Positions 11,150 to 21,362 of a stretch of 64,000 nt of DNA are shown here, piece after piece. The stretch comes from Conus ventricosus (lineage: Eukaryota > Mollusca > Gastropoda > Neogastropoda > Conidae). The stretch's first letter is position 1. Each line of letters begins with the position of its first letter. Under the pieces are notes generated by a model. That model was not told where the DNA came from, did no database searches, and saw nothing but the letters and a program-made list of their open reading frames with translations. The stretch is from positions 26,038 to 90,037 of the forward strand of contig JAFLJL010014656.1 in the NCBI GenBank assembly GCA_018398815.1. Direction: 5' to 3'. Made by a program: the position numbers and the translations under genes.

Positions 11150-12149
11150 NNNNNNNNNNNNNNNNNNNNNNNNNNNNNNNNNNNNNNNNNNNNNNNNNNN
11201 NNNNNNNNNNNNNNNNNNNNNNNNNNNNNNNNNNNNNNNNNNNNNNNNNNNNNNNNNNNNNNNNNNNNNNNNNNNNNNNNNNNNNNNNNNNNNNNNNNNN
11301 NNNNNNNNNNNNNNNNNNNNNNNNNNNNNNNNNNNNNNNNNNNNNNNNNNNNNNNNNNNNNNNNNNNNNNNNNNNNNNNNNNNNNNNNNNNNNNNNNNNN
11401 NNNNNNNNNNNNNNNNNNNNNNNNNNNNNNNNNNNNNNNNNNNNNNNNNNNNNNNNNNNNNNNNNNNNNNNNNNNNNNNNNNNNNNNNNNNNNNNNNNNN
11501 NNNNNNNNNNNNNNNNNNNNNNNNNNNNNNNNNNNNNNNNNNNNNNNNNNNNNNNNNNNNNNNNNNNNNNNNNNNNNNNNNNNNNNNNNNNNNNNNNNNN
11601 NNNNNNNNNNNNNNNNNNNNNNNNNNNNNNNNNNNNNNNNNNNNNNNNNNNNNNNNNNNNNNNNNNNNNNNNNNNNNNNNNNNNNNNNNNNNNNNNNNNN
11701 NNNNNNNNNNNNNNNNNNNNNNNNNNNNNNNNNNNNNNNNNNNNNNNNNNNNNNNNNNNNNNNNNNNNNNNNNNNNNNNNNNNNNNNNNNNNNNNNNNNN
11801 NNNNNNNNNNNNNNNNNNNNNNNNNNNNNNNNNNNNNNNNNNNNNNNNNNNNNNNNNNNNNNNNNNNNNNNNNNNNNNNNNNNNNNNNNNNNNNNNNNNN
11901 NNNNNNNNNNNNNNNNNNNNNNNNNNNNNNNNNNNNNNNNNNNNNNNNNNNNNNNNNNNNNNNNNNNNNNNNNNNNNNNNNNNNNNNNNNNNNNNNNNNN
12001 NNNNNNNNNNNNNNNNNNNNNNNNNNNNNNNNNNNNNNNNNNNNNNNNNNNNNNNNNNNNNNNNNNNNNNNNNNNNNNNNNNNNNNNNNNNNNNNNNNNN
12101 NNNNNNNNNNNNNNNNNNNNNNNNNNNNNNNNNNNNNNNNNNNNNNNNN
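11150..12149. other. Assembly gap of exactly 1000 N
   Basis: The run is exactly 1000 N, which indicates a scaffolding placeholder of unknown true size. Frames drawn through it are meaningless. Confidence 0.99.
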
Positions 12150-12464
12150 CTGGAGATACGAGTCTCGACTTCTCTTCCGCGACTTCTTCTGTCTCTTGCG
12201 AAATGACGAGCTTCAACTCCTCTCCCTGGAGTTGGTACTTGCTGGGCTGAACTACCGGTGTGTTTCCCCACACCATGGCCATCTTCAACCACCTCACGGG
12301 GTGAAAGATGAAGGGTGAAGGGCGAAGGGTAAAGGGTGACGGGTGAAGGGTGAAGGGTGAAGGGCTGAAACACGAATAAGGTTCGTGTAAGTAACCTGCT
12401 TCTCAATTCAACATATGAATTCTTTCTCTCTTCTTTAAGTTTTCCCCCTGTAGCTTTCCCCAAC
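12150..12464. other. Non-coding sequence with a short 7-bp repeat
   Basis: No gene is seen. At about 12297-12366 there are roughly ten tandem units of 'gggtgaa'/'gggtaaa'. They look slightly telomere-like but are neither TTAGGG nor long. Confidence 0.6.
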
Positions 12465-12625
12465 TATCTATCGCTCACCTGGTAATGACTGGTCAGCAAC
12501 GAGGACCACCGTCCTGACAGGTTCGAGTCTCTAGGCCATCTGCTGGGTTAAAACTGACTCTTTCCCCCCTTCTCCTAGTGAGTGCATACTCAGTGTTCAA
12601 AACACATGACCAGCACCTTACCTTA
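12465..12625 (+). repeat. tRNA-derived SINE-like fragment (weak)
   Basis: A box B-like 'aggttcgagtctc' at about 12519 lies 46 bp downstream of a box A-like 'cgctcacctggtaatgac'. The spacing and order suit an internal RNA polymerase III promoter. No clover-leaf or poly(A) end was established, so this is a weak call. Confidence 0.35.
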
Positions 12626-12845
12626 CCAGCCCTTGTTAAACTATCACTCAGTGGTCACTTTCACCCAATGACCACATTCGTTTCTTGAATGAGTCATACT
12701 CACAATTATTTTGGGGACGCCCGCTACACTAGTCAAGCCACATGAATATTCTTCCTTTAATTGTGGCACGGGGAAATGATTCATATCACTAACTACATGT
12801 GATGGAGCGTCACATGCCTTGATGTGAGGCTACGTCACATGACAG
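12626..12845. other. Host sequence left of the element
   Basis: No gene is seen. Similarity to the right element copy stops abruptly at about 12846 ('cattactct' on the minus strand), which marks the truncated edge of the left copy. Confidence 0.6.
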
Positions 12846-13102
12846 AGAGTAATGTCGAAGTTACTCATTTCTTCTTTTAGCGAACAAAACCCGTAATAAC
12901 CATCAGGTATGGTTAACTGGCTTACTTTGTCTCCTGCTTTGTTAACTTTTAGAATCGTATTATTATTCTTGGATCCGCTTATATTAAACCATACGACTTT
13001 GTAGAATATTTCATGGAGTGCGACCATTTTGGTTCCGCAATCGTTCTTAACAGCATGTTCTAAAAACGAAGGGCGGTCTTGAGTTGTTATTGTTACAAAC
13101 AT
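12846..13102 (-). pseudogene. N-terminal fragment of the 34193-type structural protein
   Basis: From the ATG at 13102 the minus strand encodes about 86 residues beginning 'MFVTITTQDRPSFLEHA' and containing 'IPDGYYGFCSLKEEMSNF'. This matches the N-terminus of the roughly 400-residue protein encoded at 34193. The match ends at 12846, followed by unrelated sequence and a stop, so the gene is truncated by the element boundary. DNA identity to the right copy is only about 83% by eye, lower than at the integrase end. Function is unknown; a virion component is inferred from its position next to the candidate capsid genes. Confidence 0.75.
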
Positions 13103-13121
13103 TTTTTTAAACAAAATAAAA
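13103..13121. promoter_or_regulatory. 19-bp AT-only divergent start-codon spacer
   Basis: The start codons of the minus gene (13102) and plus gene (13122) are separated by only 19 A/T-rich bases. Read on the minus strand this is 'ttttattttgtttaaaaaa'. A nearly identical spacer sits between the homologous genes at 34175-34192, and similar text precedes 15494 and 24633. It is a candidate core promoter shared by divergent late-type genes. Confidence 0.5.
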
Positions 13122-14133
13122 ATGACTGCATTTAAATATACTGATGCAAAATATTCTGCTGGGCCGCACTACAATCTTAAAAATATAACAACTGACACCC
13201 TCGACATTTCTGTGACTCAGTCTGACGCCTTTCAAGTAAAGGTGAGTACTCCATTGAACAGATATCTTAACCCGCCTATTAAAAAAGACTACATCCCAAA
13301 ATTTTGGTTCAGTCATCCGATGCAGTTTTATCAGAACCAGTTAAACTTTGCTGTGTTTTTGTGCATCAACTGGGTGCGGAGTGTCGTATGCTGATCACTT
13401 AAATCATCCTGATCCCTTGGTGAGGTCAGTGTACAGATTTCATTTCTATTACACCTTTAGACGTATTTTGACAGAACTGCAAGCGCCATTACCAAATGAC
13501 AAACCGTTTAATCCATTCAGCAACAGAATAGACATGAAGGCTTTTGAAAGGATCTGTAACGAATTCAATATTAATGTTAAAACAGACTTTAGACAAAAGT
13601 TGGATCTTAATCATGGCTTAGGCACCCCTTATTTTTGGGGCGTGCACAGAAAGTATAACTATGCCTGGAATCCTCCTTATACATCTTTCTCTTCAGGCAC
13701 AACTGTTCACCTCGGGTCCATAGAGCAAGAGCATAAAACAGCATGGACAACATTTATATTAGACACTTCTAAGGGTCTAACTAGAGCGGGAATAGAACGA
13801 ATAAACGACTCTATTCGTACTTACGTTTGGTGTTTGCTAGGTTCGCAAGCACAAACGAGATCGAGCATAACTGATCCTTCTACTGGTTTTGATGCACAAA
13901 AACAATACTTAGCAAATTTAGAGGACGCCATTAATTCTACAGTTGATTTACCTTCAAGTATAAAAAGGTACCAAAATGTTTTACAATACGCAAGATCAAA
14001 AGTAGACTTTGCTGTTGGCGCTGGTTTATACATGCTGCCTTCTAACCTCAGACTCCAAATAGGCACAATAATAAACTACAACAATGAAATCCTGTGGCAG
14101 GCAATGAACAGAAGGTCGGGAAAAACGACATAA
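13122..14133 (+). CDS. Conserved element protein of about 335 residues, unknown function
   Basis: Starts 'MTAFKYTDAKYSAGPHYNL' and ends 'LWQAMNRRSGKTT'. One frameshift is visible near 13358, in the 't-run' before 'gtgcatcaactgggtgcgg'. The inverted copy (33161-34174) reads through there as 'CASTGCGVSYADHL'. It contains aromatic-rich segments such as 'FHFYYTFRRIL' and 'HPMQFYQNQLNF', with no obvious catalytic motif, signal peptide or membrane segment. It is transcribed divergently from the neighbouring structural-type gene across a 19-bp spacer. I recognise the general type as one that recurs in invertebrate Polinton-like elements, but not a defined function. A capsid-associated role is inference from its neighbourhood. 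Confidence 0.8.
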
Positions 14134-14162
14134 ATCTGAGCCAGTAATATTACAAACAATAA

Positions 14163-14300
14163 AAAAACAAAGTCATTCCAATCCCCGAGGTCCAAAGCCC
14201 AAAGACCGTTAAAAAAAGTAATGACCATGAATATGAAAAGACAGCGCTAGTTGTTGGATTAACTGGCCTAGGATTACTTGGTCTTTATCTTACTAAATAG
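14163..14300 (+). pseudogene. Possible small membrane protein, no start codon
   Basis: An open stretch after a stop at 14160 ends with one hydrophobic helix, 'TALVVGLTGLGLLGLYLTK', then a stop at 14298-14300. It follows a charged segment with 'SPKTVKKSNDHEYEK'. No in-frame ATG is present; ATGs at 14221-14233 lie in another frame, so a lost or shifted start is possible. It overlaps tail-to-tail with the minus-strand gene ending at 14274. Small single-pass proteins are common in this element, which makes a real gene plausible. Confidence 0.35.
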
Positions 14301-15455
14301 TAACCCAACTATTAAGAGAACTAATGTCCATAAGTGCTCGGCCATAAAGCCAACTACTTTGCTTGCAGTAGACAAAAGCCAGCTAACAATACTCCCTAAT
14401 ATACCAGGTAAAGAGTCTATAGCTTTACTGGCTAATTTTTTTTAATAAACTCGCAAGATGATCAAGCTGTTTTTTTTACCCACGATTTGTCAGGTGGTGG
14501 AGGCACTGACCCGGGACTACCACCGCCGCCTGTAATAGCCATCACCAGTGTACTTATTGCAAATCCTAAAGCTGTTATAACGCTCGCTAATGTGACTCCT
14601 TGCTCTCTAAACAGTGTTCGTATTCGTTCTGCTAGCGTTGTGTCTTCATATAAAATTTTTCGGATAGTTTCTCTTATTCTATTCACTTGAGTTCGTAATT
14701 GTTCTCGGTTTGTAGTCATCGCTTCTAGTCTTGCTGATCTCTCTTGTTCAAGATCTTTTAGTCTTTGTTCTATTCTTTCTTTAACATCACGTCCTAAGTT
14801 GGCGTCGTCAGCTTCAACGAGTTTTTCTTTTTCTCTTTTTATATGCTCCTCTAGTTCAGTCAGTTTTGCTAAATTGTTTTGTTAATTCGCCTCTGATGGT
14901 TCTCAAAGCATGATCAAGGGCCGCTATTTCTCGCATGGGTAGCGGTGAGTCGTGTATAGTTTTTAATGCTCTTTCTTCTGAAAAAACTGGTTTCTGCTTC
15001 TATTATTTCGTCTGCTGCTTGACTTAAATCTTTAAGTTCCATGTTTTGTATTTGGTTAGCTGTTGGGAGATCTTGTAGTGTGTTTTGAAGTTTAGAAACT
15101 GCCTCCCCCCTTAATTTTGGTCTAACAAGGCCAAGGCGATTTCGTTCGCTCACTTTAAGTCTTTGTTTAATTGTACTTATGCTTACAAACTTTGATGGGT
15201 CTCGTTTATCTGTAAGCGGAACACGTTGTCCTTGATCGTTGTTCACATACAAATGACCACCTTTTACTTCAAAATCATCAGGGGCTATAAATTCGGGAGG
15301 TTCTAGGCCTAAACTTTGGTAAAATGATCTGACCTTAGGTTCTGTTAATTCATGCCACATTGAGGCCATTGAGCGATGCTGTGTCAAAGGAGTCATTTCA
15401 CTCATGTCGTCTACAGGATCAAAATCATATCTTCTTCACCTCCAATGCCTGCCAT
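14274..15455 (-). pseudogene. Coiled-coil protein with C-terminal membrane segments, frameshifted
   Basis: Start ATG at 15455 ('MAGIGGEED'). The body carries 'VPLTDKRDPSKFVSISTIK', a charged helical region, then 'TLFREQGVTLASVITALG', a hydrophobic helix, a 'GGGGSPGSVPPPP' linker and a second hydrophobic stretch near the C-terminus ('LWTLVLLIVGLL'). Stop is at 14274. The roughly 390-codon frame is broken at about 15420, 14985, 14880 and the T-run at 14470-14478, all single-base changes. The inverted copy lies at 31768-32990. From memory the FREQGVT-helix-glycine-linker architecture recurs in cnidarian and molluscan virus-like elements, but no function has been assigned to it. A membrane-anchored or internal particle protein is inference. 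It is divergent from the candidate capsid gene. Confidence 0.75.
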
Positions 15456-15493
15456 ATTTTTAAATAATTAACTTTTTATTTTGTTTTATAAAA
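15456..15493. promoter_or_regulatory. AT-rich divergent promoter candidate
   Basis: The 38-bp spacer between divergent start codons contains 'ttttattttgttttataaaa' directly before the plus-strand ATG. The same core precedes 34193 and, as 'ttattttattttctaaaaa', 24633. Confidence 0.45.
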
Positions 15494-16760
15494 ATGTCAC
15501 AAGCATATGGCTCGATTCTTGACCCGTATAGAGAGCTGAAAGAACCCCGTGGCGTGAAGGGAAATAAACGGAATATTATTGTTCCAAATAATCCGTCTAC
15601 TATTGATGCGGATCAAATTCTTACTGTCAGATTTCCAGACCTAGGAGCGGATGAAATGATTGTGCCAGGCTCTGCGCGACTTACTTTCAAAATAGACCTC
15701 GAAGCAGCAACAGACCCCAACAGGACAGTTGTCCAGAATCTGGGACGGGCAATCGTTAAGAAATTTCAATAAAACTTGAGGGGCAAGAAATATTTTCTTT
15801 ACACAATGCAGACATATTTTTAACCTATTCTGATCTATGGCTAACCGGGAATGAAAGGGCCGATCTTGCGTTTCAAGGAATCGAAAATAATGAAGCACTA
15901 AAACATAGAATAGGCGCTGAAGATGCTAAAGACGGCAAAAAGTATGTAGCTGTAAGTTATGCGTATGGAAATCGCTTTTCTATTCCCTTAGATTTTGAGT
16001 TGTTAAAAGCGCATGCCCCATACTTTCAAGGAGCATTACAAGACAGATTGTCATACGAACTAACTTTTAATGAATACAAACGTGTTATCAGATCAACAGA
16101 CACCGAAGCAAAGTACAGCATTTCTGACATCTCGTTAGAGTTTGATGTTGTTAGCAACTCTAATTTAGCAAGGCTGATTGGGCAACAATATCAGTCAAAA
16201 TTTATAACATATTTCGAATCAGTGCGTCATCATTCAACATATCCTAAAAGCAGGGCAGACGCTATATGGAATTTTAATCTTAGTGTCGCAGTAAAATCGC
16301 TTAAAGGTATTTTATTGCTGTGTGAAGATGAAGAACCATTTGCAAGAGCAAGTGAAAAGTTTTATAATCCAAAAATAACGAAAGTACAATGTTCGATTGA
16401 TGGCAGTCCTAACCAAATCTATGCTAGCGGGCTTAGACCTTATCAGCATTTTGACGAAATAAGAAATTGTTTGGGGGTGGGAGGGGTAGAAGTCCAACAG
16501 CAGACCTTGTGTCTAAAGATCTACACCTTCACAGTGTTAGGCTTGACGATTATTTAACAACAAAATACGGTTTATGGATTGACCTAAGGTCAACAGAGGA
16601 TAATCAGTTGCATGGAAGTGGGAGAACTGTTAGAGACGTAATAAACATTCAAATTGACAAAGAAAAAGATGACGATAAACCGCTTAATGTACATTTGTTT
16701 TTATTAATTGATAAACAACTGAATATTAAAGATAACAGATTTGATTCTTTAGACTACTAA
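15494..16760 (+). pseudogene. Candidate major capsid protein (jelly-roll type), frameshifted
   Basis: Begins 'MSQAYGSILDPYRELKEPR' and ends 'KDNRFDSLDY', about 420 codons. Breaks occur near 15770 and near 16467-16480 (a G-run), with several in-frame segments between. The sequence looks beta-rich and globular, with no nuclease or ATPase motif: for example 'NPSTIDADQILTVRFPDLG' early on and 'PLNVHLFLLIDKQLN' at the end. Length, lack of catalytic motifs, position and an inverted copy at 30430-31727 suggest a structural protein. Assignment as a double jelly-roll major capsid protein is inference only. It has a strong AT-rich upstream motif and lies 26 bp before the next gene. Confidence 0.6.
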
Positions 16761-16786
16761 ATTATTTTTTTCATTTTTAAAAAAGC

Positions 16787-17446
16787 ATGCCTGTTCAGAA
16801 TTATCCAAAAGTACCTACAGAAGAGATAGCAGGCAACTCTGCTGCTATAGAAGGCAACATTGACCCCAGGGCCGTCTCTACTGCTGAAGTAAAAACCTTC
16901 AGATTAACCAACATTACACAAATGCAACAAAAACTAGAGCAGGACCTTTCAACATACAGCAAAGCCAAACGAAGGTATTCTGCTGTCTTTAATGCTGTTA
17001 CATATGTTAATACTGGAGCATCGGCTATTAGCGCTGTATCGGCAGGAACAAGTGTAGGCCTTTTAGCATCGGGTATAGGCACACCGGCAGCTTTACCTCT
17101 AGGCGGTTTGTCTTTAGCTCTTGGCCTGTGTTCATTAGCTGTAGGTGCTGCCAGCAAAAAAATAAAAACTAAACTCCAAAAGCACACAGCTATAGTTCAA
17201 CTGATAACAGCTAAACTTAGTTCCTTCAAGCTGATAATAAATAAAGCACTAGTTGACTCAAACATCACGGATGAAGAATTTAGCCGTTTACAGGCCGATT
17301 TTGATGACTACAAAAGACAAAAGTTTGATCTTCAAAGAAAGGCGAGGACAAGTTTTTCTCAACAGCCAGACCCCGAGCAGATAAAAAAGGAATGCTTAAA
17401 AAAAGTAAACGAAACATTAAACTCTGTTCTAAACAGCTCACATTAA
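16787..17446 (+). CDS. Ala/Gly-rich membrane protein with coiled coil
   Basis: An intact 219-codon frame from 'MPVQNYPKVPTEEIAG' to 'LNSVLNSSH'. An N-terminal helical region (about residues 40-75, 'TQMQQKLEQDLSTYSKAKRR') is followed by a long Gly/Ala/Ser-rich hydrophobic stretch (about 78-130, 'SAVSAGTSVGLLASGIG'), then Lys-rich helices that could form a coiled coil (about 135-215). The hydrophobic part could span a membrane once or twice. It is placed between the candidate capsid and the polymerase, same strand, 26 bp after the former. The homolog in the right copy is degraded (29790-30411). No enzymatic motif is seen. A membrane-active virion protein is possible but unproven. Confidence 0.75.
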   Translation: MPVQNYPKVPTEEIAGNSAAIEGNIDPRAVSTAEVKTFRLTNITQMQQKLEQDLSTYSKAKRRYSAVFNAVTYVNTGASAISAVSAGTSVGLLASGIGTPAALPLGGLSLALGLCSLAVGAASKKIKTKLQKHTAIVQLITAKLSSFKLIINKALVDSNITDEEFSRLQADFDDYKRQKFDLQRKARTSFSQQPDPEQIKKECLKKVNETLNSVLNSSH

Positions 17447-17569
17447 CAACGCCAAAGGGTGTTTATACTTTAGTTTATGAGTCCAAGCACAAAAGACCGT
17501 TGATATTGATTCTGATTAAGTATTTTTTTTAATTTAAATAAATATTTTGAGTTAGAAAAGAAACTCAAC
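17447..17569. other. Intergenic AT-rich spacer upstream of polymerase
   Basis: The 123-bp spacer ends in 'aatttaaataaatattttga' before the polymerase ATG, a TATA-like context. No 'ttttattttgtttt' core is present, unlike the structural genes. Confidence 0.35.
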
Positions 17570-20500
17570 ATGGATAAGACATATGAAGGACCAGACGAAT
17601 TGTTTGAAGCAATGCGCAAGGGAGAGCGTTTGACAAAAGCTTTAAACGATATTGATCTAGAAGTCGTTGATCCAACAAACGTACAGGCAAGTGTTGTGCA
17701 TGCTGTTTCTCAAGTTCCAGGTAAACTGACAATAGATCCGCCAGTTAAAGTACAGTTAGCTGTTTTAATCGAATATATAACAATAAATGAAGAAAATCTG
17801 CCAGTCTGGGTCTCGACTAGACAACAGGCTATTCTTTCTCGTAATGACTTAACGCCTGGTTGGGCAGACCAACTGCTTACACAGTTTGATGTGGCCACTG
17901 AAGAAGCCAAAATGAGAGGCTCTGGTTGGTCAGAGGGCGAAGTTTTAGAGATCAGATTAAAACAGGCTAAGTATGGGCCGATTGTTGGCAAGGCTTACAT
18001 TCCACTACCTCCAGCATTAGTCGCAAAAAGAGCAGTTCTAAACATAAAGAATTCAGACAACAAATGTTTCATGTGGTGTGTTCTCGCAAGGCTGCATTAC
18101 GTCCGCAAAAACGCAGAGAGAGTGTCTAACTATCACCCTTACGTCAAAGATCTTAACTTTAGTGGGGTGTCCTTTCCTGTTAGTGTAGATCAAATTGATC
18201 AGTTTGAAGAACAAAAAACCCAATAACTGTTAATGTATACACATGGACTGAGGAAACAAATCTACAGCCGATTAAAGTGTCCAAAAACAGTCCAACGATT
18301 GGCGAGCCAGACAAAAATCATGTTGACTTACTACTGATGCTTTCGCCAGCAGGGCTACCGCATTACACATTGATACGCACAATGAGTAAACTAATGCAGC
18401 ATACTTCAAAAAATCATGGCAAACAAGAATTCTGTAGAAAATGTTTAACAAGAATTCCATCTGTTCAAGCCGCGAGTGAACATAAGAAACATTGTATCAG
18501 CCCAGTTGACTGTAATACAGTACTAATTACGCCCCCACCTGGATCTAAAGTTAGTTTTAAGAACTGGAAACGGATGCAAACTAGTTCATACGTAGTTTAC
18601 GCAGACTTCGAGTCGCTTATTGTCCCTTATGAAGGGCCAACCCCACAGAAACTTCTAAAAACAGACAAAAAGAGTAATCACCAGATTTGTTCATTTGCCT
18701 TCGTTATTGTCAGGTCAGATGGCGCTCATTCAACGCCAGAATTATATAGAGGGCCTAATGCTGCAGAATACTTCTTAGAACGCATGCAGAAAGTGCGAAA
18801 TGACTGTTCTAATAAACTGAATCTCTCAGGCATTATTATGACTCCTGAAGATCAACAACAGTATGACTCAGCCACACATTGTTGGATTTGCGGTTTAGGC
18901 CTCTCATCAGACGCAGTAAGAGACCATGATCACATTAGCGGAAAGTTCAGAGGAGCAGCGCATAACAAATGCAATCTTCAACTAAAGTTTGAACCAAAGA
19001 CATGGAAGCTGCCCATCTTCTTTCATAACTTGCGAGGTTACGACTCACACCTTATAATGCAAGCAGTAACCAACGCCTTCAGGGTGTCATGCATTGCACA
19101 GTCATCAGAAAAGTACATGACTGTGTTTCACTTTAAATAACATGTCTTTTTATGACTCTATGCAACACATGATGGGATCATTAGAGTCACTGGCTATGTC
19201 TTTAAAGTCCTGCCCAATAACGGAAGAATATTTTGACCCAACTCTTGTTAGAAAGGGCGTTTACCCTTATGAGTACATGAACAGTTGGGAAAGGTTTGAC
19301 GAAGATTCACTTCCGCCTAAAGGCGCGTTCTTTTCTAGTCTTAGAGGAAAGGACATCAGTGATTCTGATTACCAGCATGCTCAAGAAGCATGGCAGAAGT
19401 TAGATTGTAAAACGATGGGAGACTATCATGACTCCTACTTGATGGCTGATACATGTTTGTTGGCGGACGTCTTTGAAAATTACAGAAAGACCTGCATGAA
19501 ACATTATAGCCTGGATCCCGCGCATTACATTTCTGCGCCCGGGATGAGCTGGGATGCTTTCTTAAAGTTTACTGGAGTACAGATTGATTTATTGTCTGAC
19601 CTACCAATGATTCAGATGATTGAAAACGGATTGCGTGGAGGAATTAGTATGGCGTCGCATCATTACTGTAAAGCAAACAACAAATACTTGGACGACTATG
19701 ATCCGAGTAAAAGGTCTAACTATCTCATGTATTTAGATGCAAACAATCTGTATGGATGGGCTATGGCGCAATCACTTCCATTACGCAACTTTAAAATGTA
19801 CACAGGTACGAATAATATTCAAGGAGCATTAAAGTGGTTGAGCAGTTTGACGCCGGGTCAACAGCGTGGTATCATTCTAGAAGTTGACTTAGAATATCCT
19901 CAGGAACTCCATGACCTGCATAATGACTATCCATTAGCTGCAGAAAGCCTAAAGATGGCAAAAACAGAGCCGCCTAAACTTGTGCCCAATCTTCGAGGCA
20001 AAAAAAATTATGTCTGTCATTGCAGACTTCTACAATTTTATTTAAGACATGGTTTGAAGTTGACAGCTGTTCATCGTATAATTGCTTTTGATCAAGAACA
20101 GTTCATGAAACCATACATCATGAAGAACACTGATCTCAGAACTAAATCCACAGATGCTTCAGAAAAAGACTTTTTCAAGCTGATGAACAACAGCTGTTTT
20201 GGAAAGACTATGGAAAATCCGCACAAGCGTAAAGATGTCAGATTGGTCACCAAAAGAGAGAACGAGGCAATTAAGCTGACTTCAAAACCTAATTATCAGG
20301 ACTTTAGAAGATTTCATGATCAGCTTTTTGGCATAATGATGAAGAAAAAGAAAGTCAAATTGGACAAACCTGTATTTATTGGGTTTACCGTTTTAGAATT
20401 ATCAAAGCTTTTAATGTTGGAATTTCTTTATGACTACTTTAAACCTCTGTATCCAGAGTCCAGAGTACTTTACACAGATACAGATAGTTTTGTTATAGAT

Positions 20501-20961
20501 ATCCCTACTGAAGACATCTATAAAGACATGGAAATCGAAGTAGCGAAAGGACATGCAGGATGGTATGACACATCTGATTACCCTAAAGATTCGCCTTTGC
20601 ATTCAATTACTAACAAGAAGGTTTTAGGAAAGATGAAGGATGAATTATCTGGAGGGTGATTAAGGAGTTTATTGGTTTAAGGTCGAAAATGTACAGTATT
20701 TCGAGCCAGGAGAAAACCATTAAGAAAGCAAAAGGAATATCTCGCAGTGTTGTGCGGTCAAACATATCACATGACAACTACAAAGAAGCATTGTTTGACA
20801 ATAAGACTTTTCATCATGACAACGTAAAACTGCGATCTAATCTACATGAGATCAACACAACAGTTGTAACAAAGAAGTCATTAGATAGAACAAACACAAA
20901 ACGTGTGTTTGTTAATCCAGAGTTTTCATATGCAAGTGGACATTATAGAACCGTAAATTAA
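17570..20961 (+). pseudogene. polB: Protein-primed-type family B DNA polymerase (frameshifted)
   Basis: About 1130 codons, split into open segments 17570-18226, 18277-19140, 19142-20659 and 20656-20961 by single-base shifts. In order: an N-terminal domain, a zinc-finger-like 'FCRKCLTRI...HKKHC' (18430-18495), Exo I 'YADFES' (18598), an endonuclease VII-like zinc motif with 'CWIC' and 'DHDHISG' (18885-18985), Exo II 'HNLRGYDSH' (19024), Exo III 'YHDSYLMADT' (about 19422), motif A 'YLDANNLYGW' (about 19730), motif B 'NNSCFGK' (about 20185) and motif C 'YTDTDSF' (about 20471). All catalytic acids of exonuclease and polymerase sites are visible. The set is typical of Polinton, adintovirus and linear-plasmid polymerases that replicate linear DNA from a terminal protein. 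It is convergent with the integrase. The frameshifts may be assembly errors. Confidence 0.9.
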
Positions 20962-21005
20962 TTAAAGCGGAACTGTGTCTGGTGGGATTATCTGCAGTTC
21001 TTCTT

Positions 21006-21362
21006 TCACAAAAGATCTTTGGGGGGCTGGTTGTTTTGTTGTGTCAGTTTCTCGTAAATAATACACGCGCGGATTCATCTTTACAATTCTTTTTATTTCA
21101 TACGGATCAACACTCCAAACTGGATCTGTTGCCCTGATGCGAGTGTCCCCTTCTGCTTCCCCCGGTAAATAAAGGTACCTTACTTTTAAACCAAACGGTA
21201 ATAGTTTGCTGTGTGTACTGGAGTCTTCAGCAACATTTATTGTTTTTCTTTTGTTGCTTGTACTGGTTTTAGCCCTTTAAATTCTTCATTATTCATTGCG
21301 CGCAAAACTGAGGGCAGTCTTCTAACCCATTCTGTGTTGCGAGAATTGTCAATCAGCTCAGA
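21006..21362 (-). pseudogene. Integrase C-terminal fragment
   Basis: The reverse strand matches the last roughly 120 codons of the integrase at 25845-26199 with about 97% identity by eye, ending at the same stop. It is cut at 21362 ('caatcagctc'), where hairpin H1 starts. It lacks the catalytic DDE core, so it is non-functional as placed. Tail-to-tail with the polymerase stop (45 bp apart), as in the right copy. Confidence 0.85.

Larger units (their letters stand above)
12846..21362. mobile_element. Polinton/adintovirus-like element, left copy, truncated
   Basis: An 8.5-kb inverted relative of 25845-34440. Gene order is: fragment of the 34193-type gene (-), 13122 (+), coiled-coil/TM protein (-), candidate capsid (+), Ala/Gly membrane protein (+), family B polymerase (+), integrase 3' fragment (-). 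The left edge cuts the first gene after about 86 codons. The right edge cuts the integrase at 21362, where hairpin H1 begins. Identity to the right copy is high (about 97% by eye) around integrase and polymerase 3' ends and clearly lower at the 13.0-kb end. The AT-rich composition and tight packing with short intergenic spacers differ from the host flanks. Confidence 0.85.

Noticed and set aside
12297..12366. Telomere-like 'gggtgaa' repeats
   Set aside because: Only about 70 bp, irregular and not the metazoan TTAGGG motif; treated as a simple repeat.
11045..12463. Long frames across the N gap
   Set aside because: The frame is only open because N is not a stop; same for 52720-54290.
13821..14066. 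Minus-strand frame inside the 13122 gene
   Set aside because: Antisense shadow; the plus frame is conserved in the inverted copy.
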